Below, piece after piece: positions 51,273 to 59,844 of a stretch of DNA of 64,000 nucleotides. Where the stretch lies: positions 2,604,001 to 2,668,000 of the forward strand of contig NZ_CP100756.1 of the NCBI RefSeq assembly GCF_024266705.1. The letters run 5' to 3'. Numbering within the stretch: position 1 is the stretch's first letter; each line of letters opens with the position of its first letter. The DNA comes from Natrinema gelatinilyticum. GTDB taxonomy: Archaea > Halobacteriota > Halobacteria > Halobacteriales > Natrialbaceae. The translations under genes were made by a program, and so were the position numbers. Under the pieces are notes generated by a model. That model saw only the letters and a list, made by a program, of their open reading frames with translations. It had not been told where the DNA came from and made no database searches.

Positions 51273-53144
51273 ATGAGTAATCGCGACCCACCCGATCAGC
51301 GTCGAGCGAATTACGATTCGCCCGACCAGCAGGACGCGGATGGTACGCCACCCCAACGGGAACCGGTTCGAGAGGCGGTCGAACGGTCCAGAAGCGGTGC
51401 ACCGGCGGCCGGCGCGGTCGTTCGCGATCGGTTCTCGTCCGACGAAATCTTCCAGCGGATCGTCGCCGCGGCCGACGAGGAGATTACCTCGGGGAACCGC
51501 GAACTCTTCTTCAGCGGCCTCGCCGGCGGCTTTGCGATCACAATCACGTTTCTCCTGTACGCGTCGCTTACGGCGTCGACGGACGGCGATCCGATCCTGA
51601 GTACGCTCCTGTACCCTCTGGGATTCATCTACATCATTATCGGCGGCTACCAGCTCTATACTGAGAACACGCTGCCGCCAGTTGCTCTGACACTCGAGCG
51701 ACTCGCGAGCGTCCCTGCGCTGTTGCGCCACTGGACGATCGTGCTGGCGGGTAATTTCACGGGCGGTGGACTCGGCGCGATGGCCCTCTCGTGGGGCGAC
51801 GTCTTCGACGATGACGCGGCGGCTGCCGCGACGGAACTGGCAGAACACGGCCTCGAGACGCCGTGGTGGTCGCTGTTCTCGAAAGCCGCATTCGCGGGGT
51901 TGATCGTCGCCGGGGTTGTCTGGATCGTCTACGCCTCCCGCGATACGATCTCCCGTCTCGTCGTCGTCTATCTGGCCTTCCTCGCGATTCCCCTCGGGAA
52001 CCTGTTCCACGTCGTCGTCTCGTTTACCGAGATGGTCTACATGGTTCTCGGTGGCGAAGTCGCCGTTTTCGTCGGCGTGACCGAATTCGTCCTGCCGGTC
52101 CTGCTCGGGAACACCATCGGCGGCATCGTCCTCGTCACCGTGGTCAACTACTTCCAGACGAGTGAGCGCCGCCTCGAGTCGGCGCGCTTCGAGGGTGCCG
52201 ACCGACAGCTATCGATTCGAGAGTGGGTGCTGGGAAGTTACGGCGGACGGTCGTACGTCCCGTTGATAAACACCACCGAGACACACGCAGCCAGGGACGG
52301 TGCCTATCATATTCTCGTCCCGATCGCGAACCCGCGGACCGACACTGGGATCGTCGATTTCGCCTGCACGCTGGCGAGCGGTCACGACAACGCGGTCGTG
52401 CATGCCGTTCACATCGTTCAGCTGCCGGATCGGTCATCCATGCGATACGGCGCCGGACAGACCGAGCGGATCATCGCCGAGTCGGACGACCTGATGGAAC
52501 GGGTCCGGGAACGGGCCGCTGCGTTCGACGTCGACTGCGAAACGTCAACGGTCGTCTCCCATCGCGCGTTCGAGGGCGTTTTCGACATCGCGGTGCGCGA
52601 ACAGCCCGATCTCGTTCTGCTAGGCTGGGGAACCAATCGTCCGTGGGGTGCGGGTCGCGTCGAACCCCGAATCGACGAGTTGACCAGGAACCTCCCCTGT
52701 GACTTCCTGATCCTCAAAGATCGGGATCTAGACACGTCGCGGGTCCTCCTCCCGACCGCCGGCGGCCCTGACGCAGACCTGAGCGCGGAAATCGCGCGGA
52801 CACTCCTGGCGGAAGCCAACGCCGAAATCACCCTTCTGCACGTCGTCGCCGGTCGGGACGACCGCGCGGCCGGAGAACAGTTCCTCACCGAGTGGGCCGC
52901 CGACCGCGGCCTCGAGGACGCGACTCTGCTCGTCGACGATTCGGGTGACGTGGAGGGTGCCATTTGTCGCGAGGCGGCGGATCACCCGCTCGTCCTCATC
53001 GGTGCGACCGAGGAAGGGGTGATCTCCCGGCTCATGCGAGATTCGCTACACATGGACGTCGTCAACGAGGTCGAGAGTTCGGTCCTGATCGCGGAGCGAC
53101 CGACCGAACGCACCGTGCTTCAGCGGCTATTCGGGCACTGGTAG
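51273..53144 (+). CDS. Formate/nitrite-type channel fused to two UspA domains
   Basis: 623 residues from ATG 51273 (MSNRDPPDQRR); the longer frame from 51087 is rejected because its first 62 residues are not protein-like. Residues about 70-310 form a FocA/NirC-type six-helix channel: SGNRELFFSGLAGGFAITIT, ERLASVPALLRHWTIVLAGN, FSKAAFAGLIVAGVVWIVYA, LLGNTIGGIVLVTVVNYFQ. Then come two Usp folds: AYHILVPIANPRTDTG to LVLLGWGT, and SRVLLPTAGGPDADLSAEIA to LVLIGATEEG. A channel for small anions with an attached nucleotide-binding stress domain pair; the role of the Usp part is inference. Confidence 0.85.
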   Translation: MSNRDPPDQRRANYDSPDQQDADGTPPQREPVREAVERSRSGAPAAGAVVRDRFSSDEIFQRIVAAADEEITSGNRELFFSGLAGGFAITITFLLYASLTASTDGDPILSTLLYPLGFIYIIIGGYQLYTENTLPPVALTLERLASVPALLRHWTIVLAGNFTGGGLGAMALSWGDVFDDDAAAAATELAEHGLETPWWSLFSKAAFAGLIVAGVVWIVYASRDTISRLVVVYLAFLAIPLGNLFHVVVSFTEMVYMVLGGEVAVFVGVTEFVLPVLLGNTIGGIVLVTVVNYFQTSERRLESARFEGADRQLSIREWVLGSYGGRSYVPLINTTETHAARDGAYHILVPIANPRTDTGIVDFACTLASGHDNAVVHAVHIVQLPDRSSMRYGAGQTERIIAESDDLMERVRERAAAFDVDCETSTVVSHRAFEGVFDIAVREQPDLVLLGWGTNRPWGAGRVEPRIDELTRNLPCDFLILKDRDLDTSRVLLPTAGGPDADLSAEIARTLLAEANAEITLLHVVAGRDDRAAGEQFLTEWAADRGLEDATLLVDDSGDVEGAICREAADHPLVLIGATEEGVISRLMRDSLHMDVVNEVESSVLIAERPTERTVLQRLFGHW

Positions 53145-53436
53145 GTCGTCGCCTCGACCCGCGTCGAGTGTGGGACGTCCAACTCGTCCACCCTCGGGCT
53201 CGAAAAACCGACGCGGAAACGGCCGATTTCGGCGCGGTCAGTTGCGACGGAACACGCTCTTCGGTCGTGAGACGATGCCGCTATCGTCGTATCCGTTCGC
53301 GTTTCGGTCGTCACGTTCGCCTGCCATCTCCAGCCGGTTCGTGATCGTTCCGATCACTAAAAATAACGTCAGTGGCCGTCGCAGTATCGATTGCCGCACT
53401 ACATACAATTTTCCCGGTCGTTTGCGTGTGGCCCGT

Positions 53437-54411
53437 ATGGAGTACACGACGCTCGGTTCGACCGGGATGAACGTCAGTCGCATCTGCCTGGGGTGTATGA
53501 GCTTCGGCTCGAGCGACTGGCGCGAGTGGGTGTTAGACGACGAGGAAAGCAAGGAGATCATCGACCGCGCAATCGACCTCGGGATCAACTTCTTTGACAC
53601 TGCGAACATGTACTCGAGGGGCGAGTCGGAGCGCGTACTCGGGGAGGCACTCGAGGGCTACGAGGAGGAGTCGGTCGTCGCGACGAAGGGGTTCTTCAGG
53701 ATGTGCGAGGACGACCCCAACTCCGGTGGGCTCTCGCGGAAGGCGATCGAACAGGAACTGGCGGCGAGTCGCGACCGACTCGGGATAGACACGATCGATC
53801 TCTACCAGATCCATCGGCTGGATCACAAGACGCCGATCGAGACGACGCTTCGGGCGCTCGACGACGTGGTCCGCCGAGGTCACGTTCGATACGTCGGCGC
53901 ATCCTCGATGTGGGCTTACCAGTTCGCAGATGCGTTGCACACGAGTGACTTGCTCGGCCTCGAGCGCTTCGCCACGATGCAGAACCACTACAACCTCGTC
54001 TATCGGGAGGAGGAACGCGAGATGCTCCCCCTCTGTCAGAACGAGTCCGTCGGCGTCCTCCCGTGGTCGCCGCTGGCTCGCGGGTACCTGACGCGACCGC
54101 ACGAGGAAATCGACGCGACGACGCGTGGCGAGAACGAAGAGCGCATGTACGAACACCCCTACCGCCAGGGAGACGGGGCGACGGTCAACGAGCGGGTGGC
54201 CGAGATTGCCGACGACAACGGCGTGACGATGGCCCAGATCGCACTCTCGTGGCTGCTCCACAAGGAGTGGGTCGACGCACCAATCGTCGGCACCACCAGC
54301 GTCGAACACCTCGAGCAGGCCGTCGAAGCACTCGATATTTCGCTGTCCGACTCGGACCTCGAGTACCTCGAAGAGCCGTACGAACCAGTGCCCGTCTCCG
54401 GTCACGTCTGA
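53437..54411 (+). CDS. Aldo/keto reductase
   Basis: 324 residues from ATG 53437: MEYTTLGSTGMNVSRICLGC, GINFFDTANMYSRGESERVL (Asp and Tyr of the tetrad), VVATKGFFRM (Lys), DLYQIHRLDHKTPIETTLR (His), and GVTMAQIALSWLLHKEWVDA. The layout is that of the AKR YdhF/PdxI-like branch with NADPH binding in the C-terminal TTSVEHLEQAVEAL. Substrate unknown. The open frame continues far upstream, but this ATG gives the family N-terminus. Confidence 0.93.
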   Translation: MEYTTLGSTGMNVSRICLGCMSFGSSDWREWVLDDEESKEIIDRAIDLGINFFDTANMYSRGESERVLGEALEGYEEESVVATKGFFRMCEDDPNSGGLSRKAIEQELAASRDRLGIDTIDLYQIHRLDHKTPIETTLRALDDVVRRGHVRYVGASSMWAYQFADALHTSDLLGLERFATMQNHYNLVYREEEREMLPLCQNESVGVLPWSPLARGYLTRPHEEIDATTRGENEERMYEHPYRQGDGATVNERVAEIADDNGVTMAQIALSWLLHKEWVDAPIVGTTSVEHLEQAVEALDISLSDSDLEYLEEPYEPVPVSGHV

Positions 54412-54556
54412 CTTGCCTCCCGTCTGCGTCGGCAGACCTAGGACCCGATCGGCGGCCGAATCGACCGCGTTCGCGTCCCTGTTCACTGGGTAGGCGCTGC
54501 GTCCGAGCGTCCGTCGGAGACCGAACCCGCGGAATCGCCCGTTCCCCGTCTCGAAC

Positions 54557-55111
54557 TCACGGCAGCGCCTCGACCGCCTCAACCAGTTCGGCTTCGGTTT
54601 TCCACCGGTACAGTCGCCCCTCCTCTTCGAGTAGCTCGAAGACGCCGTCTTGCATCCAGTCGAACGACTGATCCTCGTCCTCGTACTCTCGCTTGAGGAC
54701 GTGGCTCTTCGAGAAGTAGTCGCTCGTGCCCGCGAGTAGACCCTGTTCGACGAGGAAGCCGCTCGGCTCTTTCTCGGCGATGCCAACGATGTGAGTGACC
54801 AGGTCCGCGAGCAGGCAGAACTTCTGGATGCCGTTTTCCCACTCGCCGCGGACATCGACCATTCGGAATGCGTAGGCGTCTGCGCGTCGATTCAACCGAT
54901 CGACGACCAGGTTCAGCCGACGGATCGGTTCGCGGTCGTAATTCCCGAGGACGAAATACGAGCGATCGGTCTCGTAGATTGGACGGAGTTCGCTCAGCGC
55001 GTGGAGAATCGCTTCGTTCTCTGCGAGTGTCAACTCCTCGGCCTCGAGGCGCTCGCTCGCGCTGGCGAGGACCTCGTCGGGGACCGGCGGATCGTCGTTT
55101 CTCATACGCAT
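54557..55111 (-). CDS. Conserved haloarchaeal protein, 184 residues
   Basis: MRMRNDDPPVPDEVLASASE, ENEAILHALSELRPIYETDR, SYFVLGNYDREPIRRLNLVV, then IQKFCLLADLVTHIVGIAEK and YRWKTEAELVEAVEAL. Mostly helical and acidic; no catalytic or DNA-binding motif I can name. It may be a housekeeping halophilic protein. A second ATG at 55105 is an equally likely start. Confidence 0.7.
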   Translation of the reverse strand: MRMRNDDPPVPDEVLASASERLEAEELTLAENEAILHALSELRPIYETDRSYFVLGNYDREPIRRLNLVVDRLNRRADAYAFRMVDVRGEWENGIQKFCLLADLVTHIVGIAEKEPSGFLVEQGLLAGTSDYFSKSHVLKREYEDEDQSFDWMQDGVFELLEEEGRLYRWKTEAELVEAVEALP

Positions 55112-55228
55112 CTGATTATCGCGAATTAGGGATAGTCGTTACCGTGTCGTTTCCGTTTCCGATATCCAATGGAAAACAGGTGGACCCGCAATAGCGGCGG
55201 GACGTCGGGGACGGTCATCCTCGGTGAA

Positions 55229-55266
55229 TTACTCCAGAGTAGTTTACTCCAGGGAAAATTACTTGG
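55229..55266 (+). promoter_or_regulatory. Three 15-bp-spaced repeats at the promoter of a winged-helix gene
   Basis: TTACTCCAG at 55229-55237 and 55244-55252 and TTACTTGG at 55259-55266 repeat at an exact 15-nt step. The third overlaps the likely TATA position about 28 nt before the ATG at 55290 (GAAAATTACTTGG). Spacing of 15 nt is about 1.5 helical turns, so alternate copies face opposite sides of DNA. The arrangement looks like an operator array; the neighbouring winged-helix gene is the natural candidate to bind it. Confidence 0.6.
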
Positions 55267-55289
55267 TAGTTCGACCCATAGCCGACCGT

Positions 55290-55706
55290 ATGAGTACCGA
55301 TGTGGGGACCCCCGAAGGGGCGAACGCACGCGAACTCGTCCACTTCGTCACCCAGCAGACGCGATTCGCGCTCCTGACCAATATCGTCCAGCATCCTGCG
55401 CAACTCCCGTCGATGTACGAACTCGAGCAACTGAACCCGAGCGTGAGCGAGGCGACGGTGTACAAACACGTACAGAAGCTCATCGACGCTGGCGTCGTGG
55501 AGTCAGTCGCGCTGCCCGAGGACGAGCGCCGACAGGGGAACCCCTGGAAATTCTATCGGCTGACCGACGAGGGCCGGGCGTTCCTCGCGGAACACAACCT
55601 GCTCGAGGCCGAAGCAACCCTCCAGCGCATTTACGAGACGATTTCCGATAAGTCCGACAAAATGATCAGGTACGAGAACGCCCCTCGCCCCGACGTCGAT
55701 ACCTAA
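55290..55706 (+). CDS. Winged-helix transcriptional regulator
   Basis: 138 residues from ATG 55290: LVHFVTQQTRFALLTNIVQH, PSMYELEQLNPSVSEATVYK, HVQKLIDAGVVESVALPED, NPWKFYRLTDEGRAFLAEHN. A standard HTH with recognition helix in SEATVYKHVQKL and a PadR-like wing, and an extended C-terminal helix (AEATLQRIYETISDKSDKMI) for dimerisation. It is preceded by the repeat array, so self-regulation is likely. Confidence 0.85.
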   Translation: MSTDVGTPEGANARELVHFVTQQTRFALLTNIVQHPAQLPSMYELEQLNPSVSEATVYKHVQKLIDAGVVESVALPEDERRQGNPWKFYRLTDEGRAFLAEHNLLEAEATLQRIYETISDKSDKMIRYENAPRPDVDT

Positions 55707-55763
55707 TTCTCGGAAGCGAAGGGGGAGCGTCGGCGTGGACTGCGGGGCGTCCCCGCGTGGTGG

Positions 55764-56303
55764 TCAGGACAACCTCGCAGCGATGTCCGCCTCGGTGATG
55801 ATACCGACGGTTTCGCCGGCTTCAGTGATCATCACCGCCTTGTAGTGCTCGAGCAGATTGCTAATTTCGTCCGAGGTAGCATCTTTCGAGACGGTCGGGA
55901 AGCTTTCGCTCATGTGTTGCTCGACGGATTCGTTTCGGTCCTCGGAGTCGAGATGGACCAGGTCGCTCTGGCTAATCGAACCGACGGGAATGCCATCCTG
56001 GATGACCGCGAGCTGCGAATAGGCCTCTTCTTCCATCTTTCGGGCGGCCTCGCTGACTGGCTCGTCAGGGCCGACACTAACGACTGCCTCGTTCATCAGG
56101 TCCTCGGCCCGAATGACGTCGCTTTCGGCTTTCTCGAGGGCGGTGACGATTCGTCGGAGCGTCGACAGACGGGGGTCGACGTCGCCACCCTCGATGCGGG
56201 CGATCAGCGGCTGAGAGACGTCCGCCTTCTCGGCGAGTTCGCTCTGGGTGAGTTCGAGTTCGGTACGGCGCTGTCTGAGGTCCGCGGGCGTCGGGAGTTC
56301 CAT
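55764..56303 (-). CDS. HTH plus CBS-domain protein
   Basis: 179 residues. N-terminal Cro/C1-type HTH: DLRQRRTELELTQSELAEKA, DVSQPLIARIEGGDVDPRLS. A CBS pair follows: DLMNEAVVSVGPDEPVSEAA, AYSQLAVIQDGIPVGSISQS, then FPTVSKDATSDEISNLLEHY, KAVMITEAGETVGIITEADI. CBS pairs usually bind adenosyl ligands, so this is a predicted ligand-sensing DNA-binding protein, common in archaea. It is convergent with the winged-helix gene. Confidence 0.93.
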   Translation of the reverse strand: MELPTPADLRQRRTELELTQSELAEKADVSQPLIARIEGGDVDPRLSTLRRIVTALEKAESDVIRAEDLMNEAVVSVGPDEPVSEAARKMEEEAYSQLAVIQDGIPVGSISQSDLVHLDSEDRNESVEQHMSESFPTVSKDATSDEISNLLEHYKAVMITEAGETVGIITEADIAARLS

Positions 56304-56373
56304 ACTTTACAATAACTATGGGTTATAGAAAATCTTTGGGTGAAATCCGATCGCGACCGAATTCCGGACTCGA

Positions 56374-56727
56374 TCACTCGTCTTCGGGAACCTCTGCGAT
56401 TTCGACGACCGACAGCGGGACGTCTCGCAGCGCACCGCCGACCTCGCTCTTCGCGATGCGAGAGGCGTGTTCCTCGCTGTCAGCGTTGAAGACCTCCATC
56501 TCGAGGCCGAGTCCGACGAGCGCAGTGTCGGCCGCGATAAACGCGGAGTCGAACGGCTCGCCACAGGCCGGACAGCCCGTCGCACCGACCTCGACTTCGA
56601 CGTAGTCCATGTCTTCGCTGTTGAGTCGCTTTCCGGCTTCGCTGACTGCGACGCCGATTGCGTCGTCGATCGCTTCGACGTCACGAACGAGCCATGCGGC
56701 TTCCATCGCGACGAGATAATTGCCCAT
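56374..56727 (-). CDS. DUF555 (UPF0212) protein
   Basis: 117 residues from ATG 56727: MGNYLVAMEAAWLVRDVEAI, DDAIGVAVSEAGKRLNSED, VEVEVGATGCPACGEPFDSA (C-x2-C), FIAADTALVGLGLEMEVFNA. Family signature of UPF0212, an archaeal protein with unknown role. The upstream frame extension to 56883 has no coding quality. Confidence 0.9.
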   Translation of the reverse strand: MGNYLVAMEAAWLVRDVEAIDDAIGVAVSEAGKRLNSEDMDYVEVEVGATGCPACGEPFDSAFIAADTALVGLGLEMEVFNADSEEHASRIAKSEVGGALRDVPLSVVEIAEVPEDE

Positions 56728-57036
56728 ACGTACTGGTCGTTCCGGGGGGTTTCCTGCTTTGCGGTTCGTCGGCGCGAACGGTCGCGCAGGGTTCGTTCCA
56801 CCGCCGATGGCGTGCGCATGGGAGTCGGATGATTCCCATAACTTACGGGAAATCTCCTGGTCGATTGCCGCCTGCTTAGCCATACATCGCCTCGAGTCCG
56901 CTCTCAGTTGGGTTCGTCGAAACCGAACTTGAACCGCAAGACGGCGTCGACCCGATTAACACGTATCAATCGTTATGAAAATTGGATTTCAAGAAGGCTT
57001 ATATAGCACCTTCGTCTGAGCATCGGCTGAACGCTG

Positions 57037-57207
57037 ATGATATCCCGCGTGTACCGCGCGACGCTGTTCGCACTGTACCAGCTGTGTATTGTGACCGGTA
57101 TCGTCGCAATGCCGCTTGCGATCGCCGCTCGACAGGCAGGACTTACCCTGCCGATCCACCGGCTCCTCGCCAACGTCGAGGAAGCCTACGAGACCGCCCA
57201 GCCCTGA
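57037..57207 (+). CDS. Small membrane protein upstream of psmB, 56 residues
   Basis: ATG 57037 to TGA 57205-57207: MISRVYRATLFALYQLCIVT then GIVAMPLAIAARQAGLTLPI, a single hydrophobic segment, then HRLLANVEEAYETAQP. The promoter-like ATTGGATTTC and GCTTATATAGC (56996-57006) lie 30 nt upstream; GC3 bias fits a gene. It is too short for usual cutoffs. It is cooriented with the proteasome beta gene. Function unknown. Confidence 0.6.
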   Translation: MISRVYRATLFALYQLCIVTGIVAMPLAIAARQAGLTLPIHRLLANVEEAYETAQP

Positions 57208-57365
57208 TGACATAGATCACGTCGCCCTGACGGACGGGACCGCGCGGCCGAATTTTCCCACGTTTCGCCCCTCGAGCGATCGCAATGGCTCGCGTTCACT
57301 GCGACGCTCGAGCCGAACCGTTCGCCCGGAGTGGAAGCGGAAACGTCGGTCAGTGACCGCCGGTG

Positions 57366-57373
57366 TTTTATAC
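57366..57373 (+). promoter_or_regulatory. TATA box of psmB
   Basis: TTTTATAC centred about 28 nt upstream of the ATG at 57398, so the transcript is probably leaderless. Confidence 0.55.
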
Positions 57374-57397
57374 CGTCCCGGTCGTACGTTCCCAGCA

Positions 57398-58129
57398 ATG
57401 CGTACGCCTACACACGACTCCGACTTTTCTCGGACCGTCAACCAGTTGGCCGACGATCCGAATCCATACGAACCGGAGGTCGGCTCTCTGCCCCAGAACG
57501 ATCTGACGCGGGCCGACCTCGAGAACGTGAACAAAACCGGTACGACCACCATCGGGATTTCCACCGCCGACGGCGTCGTGATCGCCACTGATATGCGTGC
57601 CAGCCTCGGCGGGCGCTTCGTCTCGAACAAGAACGTCCAGAAGGTCGAGCAGATCCACCCGACCGGTGCGCTCACGCTGGTCGGAAGCGTCGGCGGTGCC
57701 CAGTCGTTCATCTCGACGCTCCGCGCCGAGGTCAACCTCTACGAGGCGCGCCGCGGCGAGCGGATGAACATCGACGCGCTGGCGACGCTCGCGGGCAACT
57801 TCGCTCGCGGCGGTCCGTTCTTCGCCATCCACCCGATACTCGGCGGTGTCGACGAGGAGGGGAGCCACGTCTACAGCATCGATCCCGCCGGCGGCGTCAT
57901 GGAAGACGATTACACCGTCACGGGGTCCGGGATGCAACTCGCCTACGGTCACCTCGAGCAGTCCTACGAACCGGACATGTCTAACGAAGAGGCGAAGACA
58001 GTCGCGGCCCGCGGCATCAAATCCGCCGTCGAGCGCGATACCGGCTCCGGCAACGGCGTCTTCCTCTGTGAGATCACTGACGAGGGCGTCGATATCCACG
58101 GCCACCACGACTTCGACGAAGTATTGTAA
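57398..58129 (+). CDS. psmB: Proteasome beta subunit
   Basis: 243 residues from ATG 57398. The propeptide (48 residues, MRTPTHDSDFSRTVNQLADD) ends at Gly48; maturation leaves Thr49 (TTTIGISTADG) as the N-terminal nucleophile, with Asp65 and a Lys (Lys82, equivalent to Lys33 with one extra loop residue). Downstream GSGMQLAYGHLEQSYEPDM and GVFLCEITDEGVDIHGH fit the chymotrypsin-like archaeal 20S beta ring. The frame is open further upstream but the TATA spacing fixes this start. Confidence 0.96.
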   Translation: MRTPTHDSDFSRTVNQLADDPNPYEPEVGSLPQNDLTRADLENVNKTGTTTIGISTADGVVIATDMRASLGGRFVSNKNVQKVEQIHPTGALTLVGSVGGAQSFISTLRAEVNLYEARRGERMNIDALATLAGNFARGGPFFAIHPILGGVDEEGSHVYSIDPAGGVMEDDYTVTGSGMQLAYGHLEQSYEPDMSNEEAKTVAARGIKSAVERDTGSGNGVFLCEITDEGVDIHGHHDFDEVL

Positions 58130-58281
58130 TCGGTTTCGCCACTTCGTCTCTGTTCTCCAGCCGCCTCGTCGCTCGTAGCCGCTGCCGGCGCAGCGGTTCC
58201 GATGCCGTGTCGTGGCGATCGATCGTAGGCAACGGGTATCCACCGCCATCTCCGAAAAATAGTGGAGTGCGGGCCGGTTTT

Positions 58282-58449
58282 TCAGGACCGCTCGACCGGG
58301 TCCCAACAGTCCGTCTGCGTTGCTCCAGACGCCACGCCAAATTCGATAGAGACGTCCCTCGGTTCGTCCTCGTCCTCGGGAACGATGCGGAAGGACCCGC
58401 GACCGAGAACTGCAGGACGGACGACTCCGAACGGTGTCTCCACCGGCAT
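58282..58449 (-). CDS. Small protein, 55 residues
   Basis: Minus strand, ATG 58449 to TGA 58282-58284: MPVETPFGVVRPAVLGRGSF then RIVPEDEDEPRDVSIEFGVA and SGATQTDCWDPVERS. Strong coding composition (G/C at third positions, acidic) and a beta-like pattern. No family named. It lies between psmB and the Gfo/Idh gene. It is below usual length cutoffs. Confidence 0.5.
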   Translation of the reverse strand: MPVETPFGVVRPAVLGRGSFRIVPEDEDEPRDVSIEFGVASGATQTDCWDPVERS

Positions 58450-58466
58450 TCGAACGACGTCCGCTG

Positions 58467-59567
58467 CTACCGTCTAGCCCGTGCGGTCGTTTCCCGCGTA
58501 CTCTCCGCGAGCGTCACCGACCGGCCGCTCTCGCTCGAGCGGTAAATCGCGTCGATGACGCGCTGGACGGTCAGCGCCTCCTCGACGGTGTTGGTCTCCG
58601 GCGCCACACCCGCGGCGACGGCCGCGAGGAACGCTTCGTCCTGCTCGGCGTAGCCAGTCACGGTGGCGTCGCCGGTCATATCGACGTCAGCGTAGTAGTC
58701 GCTGCCGGCGGTTCCCGCCTCGAGAATTTCCAAGTTGGTGTCGCCGATGTCGAACTGCGCGCCCGCCTGAGTCCCGCGGACGCGAAAGTCCATGCTCTCT
58801 TGGCGGTTGGTAGCCCAAGCGGCCTCGAGTGAGATTGTCTGGCCGTCGGCACAGCGGACGAACGCGCTGACCGAATCGTCGACGTCGTACGTCCCGGCCT
58901 CGGCGTCCCAGTTGTCACCGAAGCCCTCTGGATCGGCGTATTCATCCGTGGTGCCGAACGTGGTTCGTGTGACGCCGCTCACCTCGACGACCTCGGGAAA
59001 GTCCAGCGCGTAGAGGGCGAGGTCGAGGGCGTGGACGCCGATGTCGAGTAGCGCACCGCCGCCGGCGAGTTCGGAGTCGGTAAACCACGACCCAGGACCC
59101 GGGACGCCGCGTCGACGGACGTAGTTGGCTTCGACGTGAGTCAGGTCGCCGAAGCGGCCGCGGGCGTGCTGTTCGTCGAACATGGCCATCGAGGCGGCAT
59201 GGCGGTTGTGAAACCCGACCATACAGATTCCATCGGCTCTGGCCGCTGCGTCGGCGATCCGTTCAGCGCTTTCTAAGGTGTGCGCGAGCGGTTTTTCGAC
59301 GAGGACGTGGTGGCCGGCCTCGAGGGCTGCGACGGCGATCGGTTCGTGGAATCGATTGGGCGTCGTCACGATGACGGCGTCGACCGCATCGTCGACGACG
59401 AGTTCCTCGTGGGTCTCGTACGTGGCGGCGCCGAATTCGTCGGTGAATCGTCTCCGTTGTTCCGGGACGAGGTCCGCACCGGCGACGACGTCGGCGCCGA
59501 GATTCCGAACGCTTTGAGCGTGGAGGGTGCCCATTCCGCCGAGACCGACGATGCCGACGCCGATCAT
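58467..59567 (-). CDS. Gfo/Idh/MocA family oxidoreductase
   Basis: 366 residues: GVGIVGLGGMGTLHAQSVRN (Rossmann NAD(P) motif), VDAVIVTTPNRFHEPIAVAA, HHVLVEKPLAHTLESAERIA (EKP block), GALLDIGVHALDLALYALDF (the DxGxHxxDL block). Members oxidise or reduce sugars and inositols. The divergent ThuA gene is a common neighbour in sugar-catabolic clusters, so it probably acts on a sugar or disaccharide. Confidence 0.94.
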   Translation of the reverse strand: MIGVGIVGLGGMGTLHAQSVRNLGADVVAGADLVPEQRRRFTDEFGAATYETHEELVVDDAVDAVIVTTPNRFHEPIAVAALEAGHHVLVEKPLAHTLESAERIADAAARADGICMVGFHNRHAASMAMFDEQHARGRFGDLTHVEANYVRRRGVPGPGSWFTDSELAGGGALLDIGVHALDLALYALDFPEVVEVSGVTRTTFGTTDEYADPEGFGDNWDAEAGTYDVDDSVSAFVRCADGQTISLEAAWATNRQESMDFRVRGTQAGAQFDIGDTNLEILEAGTAGSDYYADVDMTGDATVTGYAEQDEAFLAAVAAGVAPETNTVEEALTVQRVIDAIYRSSESGRSVTLAESTRETTARARR

Positions 59568-59844
59568 GTTTCGGCCCCTGATCTCGAGTCAGCAGAAACG
59601 AACGTGCGGTGAGAAACGAACCATTTCGATGACGTTTGAGTGCGATCCCGGTCCATAGAGAGAGGCAGTCGGCGATCAAAATAAGGGTTGTGACCGATTA
59701 ATCTGTGCAATCATTTACCACTTGACACCGATCCATACTATTACGACACGAATATTCGAATATATTGAATAAACATGTTATTAATCGTGTCCGTTCCCGC
59801 CCGCGTCCTCCCAAGCTAAGTTCACGTCGGTCGAGCGAACTGGC

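Noticed and set aside
53170..53436. Upstream extension of the aldo/keto reductase
   Set aside because: The sequence before ATG 53437 is low-quality; the family N-terminus (MEYTTLGSTG) begins there.
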